NCBI GenBank assembly: GCA_002373815.1
Contig: DFKH01000114.1
Span: 1 to 6,769 of the forward strand
DNA from: Alphaproteobacteria bacterium UBA3650
GTDB lineage: Bacteria > Pseudomonadota > Alphaproteobacteria > CAAHEQ01 > UBA3637
Direction of reading: 5' to 3'
DNA length: 6,769 bases
Shown here: positions 1 to 5,023 of the stretch, piece by piece
Numbering within the stretch: the stretch's first letter is position 1
Layout of the letters: the number at the start of each line of letters is the position of its first letter
Position numbers and translations under genes: made by a program
The notes under the pieces: generated by a model
Told to the model about the DNA's origin: nothing
What the model saw: only the letters and a program-made list of their open reading frames with translations
Database searches by the model: none

Positions 1-65
1 CGAAATATTAAAGGGGAAAAATTAAGGCAATAACATAGAAGTTGACCCAACTTTTGGGATACAAG

Positions 66-96
66 AAAAATGAGCGAATCAGAGAGATTCGCCCAT
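66..96 (-). terminator. Probable intrinsic terminator after the 106-aa gene
   Basis: Read on the minus strand, arms at 96-86 and 80-70 form an 11-bp stem (one G-U pair) around a 5-base loop, followed at once by five T's and then C-T-T. It lies about 65 bases past the stop of the 106-aa gene and in the right orientation to end the leftward terminase transcript. The competing reading is that this stretch is the start of a small plus-strand ORF (70-165), in which case the stem would be coincidental. Confidence 0.7.
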
Positions 97-165
97 ATGT
101 TTGACAAGTCCATTGGACTTGTTCGTAAATGGTATGAAATTAGAGTGGGTCTTGTGGCTGCTTAA
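70..165 (+). CDS. Possible 31-aa small protein, convergent with the 106-aa gene
   Basis: An ATG at 70 opens a 31-codon frame ending in TAA at 163-165. The product starts MSESERFAHMFDKS and ends in a hydrophobic stretch (V-G-L-V-A-A), so it could form a short amphipathic helix. Its stop shares the TTAA at 162-165 with the stop of the minus-strand 106-aa gene, an arrangement typical of tightly packed convergent phage genes. Against it: two hairpins lie inside the frame, one of them a credible minus-strand terminator; the length is easily reached by chance; and no other plus-strand gene is evident nearby. No family is recognised. This is a low-confidence call. Confidence 0.22.
   Translation: MSESERFAHMFDKSIGLVRKWYEIRVGLVAA
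104..122. repeat. Inverted repeat, 8-bp perfect stem with 3-base loop
   Basis: ACAAGTCC at 104-111 pairs perfectly with GGACTTGT at 115-122 across a 3-base loop. No T-run follows it on either strand, so it is not a terminator by itself. It sits between the 106-aa gene and the terminator at 66-96, so the leftward transcript would carry two hairpins in tandem. A role in protecting the 3' end of the mRNA is possible but is inference. Confidence 0.6.
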
Positions 166-482
166 GCTTCTATGTAGTTACTTGTATTGGCTTTATGCAA
201 TGTATATCGCAGTTGCCTATAAAGTTCTTCAGCAAGACCATCCAAATTTCCAGCATTTTGAGCAACATCAAGTTGGCTTGTGGAAATGTCCTCTATCATA
301 TTTCTTATTTCACTTACTTTTGACATTATAGCTTTTATCTTCATATTAAGTTCATCATAATCAGTGGGGTCGTAGTTATATATACCCAAATTCTGAGTTT
401 CATTTTCTCTCAGCACTTTATTTGCTGACTCTTTCACGATTCTATGCAGGTCTGATTCTGTTAATTTAACTATTTTCTTCAT
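162..482 (-). CDS. Hypothetical small helical phage protein with LTESDLHRIVKES N-terminus
   Basis: This 106-aa protein follows the terminase by 70 bases in the same direction. I do not recognise a fold. Residues 2-19 (KKIVKLTESDLHRIVKES) form a basic amphipathic segment that continues to about residue 26. A short linker with Tyr and Asp follows (33-43), and residues 44-95 look like one or two long helices with hydrophobic spacing that could be a coiled coil. There is no signal peptide or membrane segment. The N-terminal pattern recurs in the 102-aa protein upstream of the terminase, which suggests a shared targeting signal rather than an enzyme domain. The start is chosen because the signature begins at this Met and the leader is non-coding and A/T-rich. 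A virion or prohead-associated role is inferred from the neighbourhood only. Confidence 0.88.
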   Translation of the reverse strand: MKKIVKLTESDLHRIVKESANKVLRENETQNLGIYNYDPTDYDELNMKIKAIMSKVSEIRNMIEDISTSQLDVAQNAGNLDGLAEELYRQLRYTLHKANTSNYIEA

Positions 483-552
483 ATGTATGTAAATTCTCTA
501 TTATTTTTAAAAATAAATATCAGTAAGATTTGTTTTATTCAATTCTCGAAAT

Positions 553-2445
553 TTATTTTTTAACTTTAAATCCCCCCAACATTATGCAAGCATTTACGAT
601 GTCATTTGTATTATTTTTTAGAAAACGTTCAAATGGATTGAATTTTCTCGCCATTTCTTTTCTATTTGATATGCTGACATTTTCTCTTAAATGTCTGGTG
701 TTTAAATCTGTGTTGGTACTATTGTTTATATACCAAGATTGAACGATGCAACTATCTTTTTGCTTAATTTTATCTGTCTTTAGCATATAAAACTGTGCGA
801 CAAACAATCCCATAGAAAGGCAAGTAAGGTTATCATCATGCATTCCATCCATATGGTCAGGTCTTCCGTTTTTGAAAATCCAAGTATCCAACTCGGTTAT
901 AACCCTTTCACTTCTCACCCTAAATGAGTTGTTTTTAAGCATTTCCACAAAATTTGAAATCATCTGTATTCTTAATGCATTACTTCTAAATCCCGGCAAT
1001 TTTTCATCATCCTTTTTGTTGAATAATTTTTTTGCATAATCATTGGTATATGTCTTAAGAACATTGGTTTCGTCATAGTATAAATTTGGGTAGCCTAACT
1101 TCATCAATGTCAGCACAACAGCGTCTCCGTATCCGCCAATACATTCAACAACTGCAAGCGCATTATTATAAATTCTGGCATATCTATCAACCAATGCGCC
1201 AATATCCTCACCGTTAAGTTTCCCGTTATATTCAAGTACTTGGTTAAAATAAGGTGTTCCATTCTCGTCAACTGCGTCAACGTCAATGATTTCGATTGAG
1301 CTTTTATCCTCACCGCTTCCGGAAGAAGGATCGCAAGCACATATATATCTATGCGTTGGATTCGGGTCTTCCCATATCCACGTCTCTTTAACAGCCAAAT
1401 CACGCAAACTCCATTCTTCTGTTATTTTAATGACGTTTTTTTGTGATTGTTCTTCTATTGTGTCAATTGGCACAACGTTATCGGCAGAACCCAAAAAGGA
1501 TACTAATATCTCTTGTGCGATTTTCTGTTCATCATTATTGAAGGTTTTACACATATTTTCAAACCAAGGTGATGTTGGTGTCCACCCTTCCCTTTCTAAT
1601 TCTCTCCAACGCTCTTCATTATAAACAATGTTACCTTTTTTATCAATGACGGTATCAACATCCCATTCAATTTCGCCTGTTTTATTGTTTTTTCTATACC
1701 ATTTAAGATTTCTGTTATACCTTAAGTCTTGAAACCATTTAAATTCTACAGGATGAAAATTATTCTCACCCTTTAAGGCTTTTGAATATATGCCGTAATA
1801 TAATTGGTCTTTTCCGTTTGGCGTTGATACAAGAAAACACTTTGCGTTTGTAACCGCTGACATTGCGGCAACGGCACTTGAAAAACTTGCCATTCCATCA
1901 GTCAAGAACGCACATTCGTCCATTATCAGCACTGATACCGAACTAACACCACGGGCTGCGTGAGGACTGGAAGCACGTGCGTAAATTTTACAGCCGTTAA
2001 ATAATTGTATGTAACCTTTGTTTCGTTTTATGTAAATTGACTTTTTGTTTTTTTCGCTTGTCTGATCTGGTGAGTAATATTCATTTCCCCACATCCATCT
2101 TGGTACTTGGTCAAGAAACGTCACGATTTTATTAGTCAACTCAACAGCCTGGTCAAGTTTGTTGGCAATACACAATATGTTTTCAGGTGAACCTTTTTTA
2201 GCAAAAACACATTGACCACAAGTCCATGCAGCCGATAACGTTGTAATTCCTGCCTGTCGGTGCTTTATCGCCACGATGTTATTGTATTTTACCGTACTTT
2301 GTAAAAACACTTTTTGCCTTGGGAACAACTTAAACGGCACATCTTTCCTTTCCATTGCATTGAACGTGGAAAGATAATTTTCAATAAAATATATTCTTGT
2401 TTTATCGTTATAGCATTTGATGTATTCTTGCTTAAAATTCAACAT
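553..2445 (-). CDS. Terminase large subunit (DNA-packaging ATPase/nuclease), T4 gp17 type
   Basis: This is the packaging motor: the N-terminal ATPase drives DNA through the portal into the prohead, and the C-terminal RNase H-like nuclease cuts the concatemer. The length (630 aa) is close to T4 gp17 (610 aa). ATPase motifs are Walker A at 61-69 (KHRQAGITT), Walker B at 172-177 (VLIMDE; D176 and E177) and the coupling motif at 206-211 (VSTPNG). The bridging segment at about 305-320 carries a typical AQEILVSFLGS motif. Nuclease acidic residues are D372 (CDPSSGSGEDKSS), E434 (VVECIGGYGDA) and D537/D538 (MHDDN). The Walker A lysine is at the start of the motif (K61), not before the threonines, where Ile67 sits; lambda gpA has a similar deviant arrangement. 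No ATPase or nuclease residue appears to be lost. An in-frame TAG lies two codons upstream of the ATG, which fixes the start. The broken repeat gene ends 10 bases upstream. No small terminase subunit is evident in the window. Confidence 0.98.
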   Translation of the reverse strand: MLNFKQEYIKCYNDKTRIYFIENYLSTFNAMERKDVPFKLFPRQKVFLQSTVKYNNIVAIKHRQAGITTLSAAWTCGQCVFAKKGSPENILCIANKLDQAVELTNKIVTFLDQVPRWMWGNEYYSPDQTSEKNKKSIYIKRNKGYIQLFNGCKIYARASSPHAARGVSSVSVLIMDECAFLTDGMASFSSAVAAMSAVTNAKCFLVSTPNGKDQLYYGIYSKALKGENNFHPVEFKWFQDLRYNRNLKWYRKNNKTGEIEWDVDTVIDKKGNIVYNEERWRELEREGWTPTSPWFENMCKTFNNDEQKIAQEILVSFLGSADNVVPIDTIEEQSQKNVIKITEEWSLRDLAVKETWIWEDPNPTHRYICACDPSSGSGEDKSSIEIIDVDAVDENGTPYFNQVLEYNGKLNGEDIGALVDRYARIYNNALAVVECIGGYGDAVVLTLMKLGYPNLYYDETNVLKTYTNDYAKKLFNKKDDEKLPGFRSNALRIQMISNFVEMLKNNSFRVRSERVITELDTWIFKNGRPDHMDGMHDDNLTCLSMGLFVAQFYMLKTDKIKQKDSCIVQSWYINNSTNTDLNTRHLRENVSISNRKEMARKFNPFERFLKNNTNDIVNACIMLGGFKVKK

Positions 2446-2455
2446 AATTAACTAT

Positions 2456-2741
2456 CTAATTAAATATCTTATCGAGCAGATTCATTCGTTTAGCCGCTAA
2501 ATACGCACATATTGAGTTTTCACGAAATTTTTGTTTTGAACTATACTTTTTTCCTTCTTTAATACAGTTCTCTTTTGTCCATTTATGTGTTTTGTCTTTA
2601 AGCCATGTATAGTCCTTATTCCATCCATGTCTATATGCTGCTGTGAATGCAGCACTCTCGTTTTTTTTGAAAATCTACTTTGTATTCGTATTGTCTTGCT
2701 ATGGTATAGCATTCTTCATATGTCCATTTCACGCTATGCAT
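2456..2741 (-). pseudogene. Frameshifted 94-aa two-repeat protein, homing-endonuclease-associated DNA-binding type
   Basis: The ATG at 2741 opens a frame that begins MHSVKWTYEECYTIARQYEY and stops at TAG (2631-2633) after 36 codons. Removing one A from the A8 run (T8 at 2661-2668 on the plus strand) joins it to a second frame that runs to TAG at 2456-2458, giving 94 aa. The span is 286 bases, exactly 95 codons plus one base. In the joined product, residues 5-37 and 53-85 are tandem repeats that align without a gap: KWT-x-E-x-C, then Y, K, F, N, A, an aromatic, AA and R, with Trp/Leu after. From memory this resembles the small repeats attached to phage GIY-YIG or HNH homing-type endonucleases; no nuclease motif is present. 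It may be a decayed remnant, a slippage-expressed gene or a sequencing error. It fills the 319-base gap between the 378-aa gene and the terminase. Confidence 0.85.
2661..2668 (-). other. A8 homopolymer at the frameshift point
   Basis: Eight consecutive A's on the minus strand follow TTTTC and precede CGAGAG. With eight A's the frame reads Q-K-K-R-E-C-C and soon stops. With seven it reads Q-K-N-E-S-A-A-F and stays open to 2456. Runs of this length are known sites of RNA-polymerase slippage and of indel errors, so the DNA alone does not tell a mutation from a slippage site. Confidence 0.85.
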
Positions 2742-2764
2742 ACCACTGCTATTTTTTTAATATA

Positions 2765-3901
2765 TTAGTATTCAAAACTGTCATTAATCATCAACTCTTC
2801 GGGTGTGAAATATTCATCATCGTTTATCGCCACCAACTCATCATTTTTGGTTTTGATATACTCGTCAAATTCATCTTGTTCCTTATCATGGATAATTCTC
2901 TCAGCAATTTCTGAAAGTACCCTTTTACCTTTTTTTGTTCTTGCGAACACTTCTTGCATGGATGCGTTGAATGTCTCGCAATCCATTTCCGCAAGTTCCA
3001 TTAAAAAAAAGTTAAGTCCTACTTCCAACATGTCATACCCGCATTCTGTCATTTCATCTTCAATCAAATTCCATAAGGAATATCCCAATCTCATATCCCA
3101 CAACTCCGCTAATTTGAAATCAGACTTGCCGATTACATATTTTGCTTTTGCTGAATTTTTCGGCAAGCCATGTGAAATAGCCAGTTCCAACATACCTTTT
3201 ATCACTTCCTCCACCAATATAGGAAACAGAAGTCCTTCTGCCTTGATTGTCGGACGCATGTCATTTGAAGATATTGTCACGTCAACTTTTCCGCCGTTTG
3301 TCGATTGTTTGTCATTGAACGTATCTTTTTCATAAAACAGCAAAACATTATTATAATCAATCGCTTTTTTATATAAAGACGGCAAATCACTGTCGATTTC
3401 AAATAATTCTCTCACATACGTCCCAATATTATTGGTGTAATACATTGCAGCACCGGCAACCAAAGCGTTTAACAAACGCCTTTTATAGATTTCGTCAGTG
3501 AGGTTGTTCATGTCATTTATGTCATCAAATGAGAAATCTGTCGTTTTTTCCGGAATCAACCTTTCACTTGGTGTATCAATTTTATCAACAATTTTTATGT
3601 CCATTTCAACTGTATCCTCTGGTATTTGAAACAAATCGTTAATAATGTTGGCACACAATTCTTCAAGGGCTTCCCGATTTTTACTTTCCAATTTTTTACA
3701 TTCACCCAAAATATGTCCAAGTTCTCGTTTCAACATGTCATAGTCATTGTTGTCAATTTTTTCGGACAATTGGTCAAATGTTTTTGCGACAAGTCCTATA
3801 ATGAACTTGTCTTCTTCATCAGGTGGATACGAAGGGTGTTGACCCAAAGAGGTTTTGTTTTGCTTAAGTGCCTCCAATATGTGTTTTGGTAATTTATTCA
3901 T
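2765..3901 (-). CDS. Hypothetical phage protein, 378 aa, likely virion or assembly related
   Basis: I do not recognise this protein's family. It is soluble, acidic and mostly helical. The N-terminus (MNKLPKHILEALKQNKTSLG, then HPSYPPDEE) looks like a short ordered module. Residues 35-95 are helical. Residues 100-135 are a polar linker. Residues 136-165 are hydrophobic and Ala/Tyr-rich (ALVAGAAMYYTNNIG). A strand segment at 205-211 (KVDVTIS) leads to a hydrophobic helix at 222-248 (EGLLFPILVEEVIKGMLELA). The last 50 residues are strongly acidic. There is no signal peptide, and no enzymatic motif was seen. It is too short, and lacks recognisable features, to be called the portal. The 102-aa gene lies 20 bases upstream, so the two are probably co-transcribed. 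Its place just ahead of the terminase suggests a structural or assembly role, by inference. Confidence 0.92.
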   Translation of the reverse strand: MNKLPKHILEALKQNKTSLGQHPSYPPDEEDKFIIGLVAKTFDQLSEKIDNNDYDMLKRELGHILGECKKLESKNREALEELCANIINDLFQIPEDTVEMDIKIVDKIDTPSERLIPEKTTDFSFDDINDMNNLTDEIYKRRLLNALVAGAAMYYTNNIGTYVRELFEIDSDLPSLYKKAIDYNNVLLFYEKDTFNDKQSTNGGKVDVTISSNDMRPTIKAEGLLFPILVEEVIKGMLELAISHGLPKNSAKAKYVIGKSDFKLAELWDMRLGYSLWNLIEDEMTECGYDMLEVGLNFFLMELAEMDCETFNASMQEVFARTKKGKRVLSEIAERIIHDKEQDEFDEYIKTKNDELVAINDDEYFTPEELMINDSFEY

Positions 3902-3921
3902 AACGGTTTTAAATAAAGATG

Positions 3922-4230
3922 TTATCCCTTAATGTCAAGTTTTTTCATAAAATCTCTAAGTGTGTAAACTTCCGAATTTCTTTTTAACGCTTTAAGTCTG
4001 TTTTCCTGTAATTTTGACTTTGTTATGAAAACACTTTCGTTTGTGTCAGATGCCTTAATAGATATTGTTGCGTCATCCATTTTAACGCCATTCGACATCG
4101 CTTCTTTTTTCGTTGTGTCAACTGCACGTTTAACGTCACCACCGGCAGCGGCAACATCTGCGTTTAGAACAACGCCTTCTTTTAACGCCATGTTATACTG
4201 TTCTTCTGAAATAATAAATTTTTTAGCCAT
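3922..4230 (-). CDS. Hypothetical small phage protein, 102 aa, with N-terminal ISEEQYNMALKEG motif
   Basis: The function is unknown. Residues 3-19 (KKFIISEEQYNMALKEG) closely parallel the start of the 106-aa protein beyond the terminase: KK, two to three hydrophobics, (T/S)E, then a helix ending in KE. The middle (21-45) is Ala/Asp/Val-rich and probably helical; 52-60 (DDATISIKA) looks like a strand. A second, weaker copy of the N-terminal pattern lies at 65-81 (ESVFITKSKLQENRLKA), so the protein may be built of two related units. The C-terminus (LRDFMKKLDIKG) is a basic amphipathic helix. It is the first gene after the terminator at 4311-4350, so it must be read from its own promoter or by readthrough. 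No promoter could be recognised in the A/T-rich leader, and there is no Shine-Dalgarno sequence. Confidence 0.9.
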   Translation of the reverse strand: MAKKFIISEEQYNMALKEGVVLNADVAAAGGDVKRAVDTTKKEAMSNGVKMDDATISIKASDTNESVFITKSKLQENRLKALKRNSEVYTLRDFMKKLDIKG

Positions 4231-4310
4231 TTATGTGTGGGTTTATCAGTTATTGTCAAAATGTGTCATCACTTAATTAATTATTATTGGTGACAAGTTT
4301 GCTTTTTTTC

Positions 4311-4350
4311 AAAAAAAAAGCCACCGAAATAAATGCATAATTTCGGTGGC
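4311..4350 (-). terminator. Strong intrinsic terminator after the 206-aa gene
   Basis: On the minus strand GCCACCGAAAT (4350-4340) and ATTTCGGTGGC (4330-4320) form a perfect 11-bp stem with a 9-base loop, immediately followed by nine T's (4319-4311). It begins 11 bases past the TAA of the 206-aa gene. The plus strand has no T-run on the far side, so it acts leftward only. It separates the 537/206-aa gene pair from the 102-aa to 106-aa gene set. Confidence 0.93.
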
Positions 4351-4361
4351 ATATGTGAATG

Positions 4362-4982
4362 TTAATTTTCAAATTTTGGTGAGGTGAAAGGTTTTTTCCT
4401 AAAACTTTCCCGACCTGTCTGCTTTTGGTATGGACGCTCATCGTCAGTAGTATCACTCAGTATGTCATTCACTATTTCATCGATTTTATGTCCTATCTTG
4501 ATTGTACTTTCGTTTGACTGTTGAATCTGTCCGTTTTGGTTGTCCATTTGCATTGACTGGTCATCTTCCTGACCCATTTCTTGATTTTCGCTATTTCCGT
4601 CCACCATGGAGAAATCTTCGTCTGCTTTGATTTTATCTATAATCTCATCAGCATCCTCTTGCGAAAGACCATCCATTGCCTGTTTTGCAATCATGCCTGC
4701 CACGTATTTGTTCAAATCTGCGTCAGGACCGTTTTCCTCATTGAATTTTCTCAATGATTGACTTAGTTTGCCTGTCAATTGCTGAATGAACTTTTTAGGG
4801 TCATCTTCCTCATTGGCTTCCACACCTGGATCAAAGTCGGTATCAAATGCATTCCCATTTTCCATACCTTCATCACCCATTGGCGGTACGCCGTTTTCGT
4901 CTGATTGGTAAAAATCACCACCCATGTCGTTGTTAGGTACAGCACCTTGTCCGTTAAAATCCATAGGTGGTGTTTCTTCCAT
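4362..4982 (-). CDS. Hypothetical acidic, low-complexity phage protein, 206 aa, possible scaffold or virion protein
   Basis: This protein is not recognised. Residues 1-60 are Gly/Pro/Asp/Asn-rich and probably disordered, with repeated PPM (5-7, 33-35). Residues 61-122 form the only ordered-looking part, a helical module starting DPKKFIQQLTGKLSQSL, with NKYVAGMIAKQAMDGL at 91-106 and DADEIIDKI at 110-118. Residues 123-160 are a Gln/Met/Asp/Asn-rich linker. The C-terminus has an amphipathic helix (IKIGHKIDEIVNDILSD, 161-177) and ends in a basic tail with RKKPFTSP at 195-202. The same tail motif occurs in the upstream 537-aa protein, whose stop is 41 bases away. Acidic disordered proteins with terminal docking helices are common among phage scaffold and core proteins, but this role is inference. 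The transcript ends at the adjacent terminator. Confidence 0.9.
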   Translation of the reverse strand: MEETPPMDFNGQGAVPNNDMGGDFYQSDENGVPPMGDEGMENGNAFDTDFDPGVEANEEDDPKKFIQQLTGKLSQSLRKFNEENGPDADLNKYVAGMIAKQAMDGLSQEDADEIIDKIKADEDFSMVDGNSENQEMGQEDDQSMQMDNQNGQIQQSNESTIKIGHKIDEIVNDILSDTTDDERPYQKQTGRESFRKKPFTSPKFEN

Positions 4983-5023
4983 TTGAGGTCTGTTGGAATT
5001 AATTTTTAAAACTTTTCTCTCAC

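Noticed and set aside
1..113. Minus-strand frame from an ATG at 113 open to the window edge
   Set aside because: It runs straight through the probable terminator, and its Leu/Cys-rich product looks like chance. It cannot be judged without sequence to the left.
501..516. 16-bp palindrome between the terminase and the 106-aa gene
   Set aside because: It is made only of A and T in a very AT-rich spacer, so chance is sufficient and there is no G/C-stabilised stem.
2497..2712. 71-aa minus-strand frame between the terminase and the 378-aa gene
   Set aside because: It is in the third frame relative to the restored 94-aa repeat protein, which explains the same DNA much better through its two aligning repeats.
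2631..2741. TAG recoding (as in some gut phages) instead of a frameshift at the repeat gene
   Set aside because: Reading TAG at 2631-2633 as an amino acid adds only a few codons before a TAA and does not reach the second repeat. All intact genes fit the standard code.
2805..3335. 176-aa plus-strand frame
   Set aside because: It is an antisense shadow of the 378-aa gene, Ser-rich as expected from the complement of its codons.
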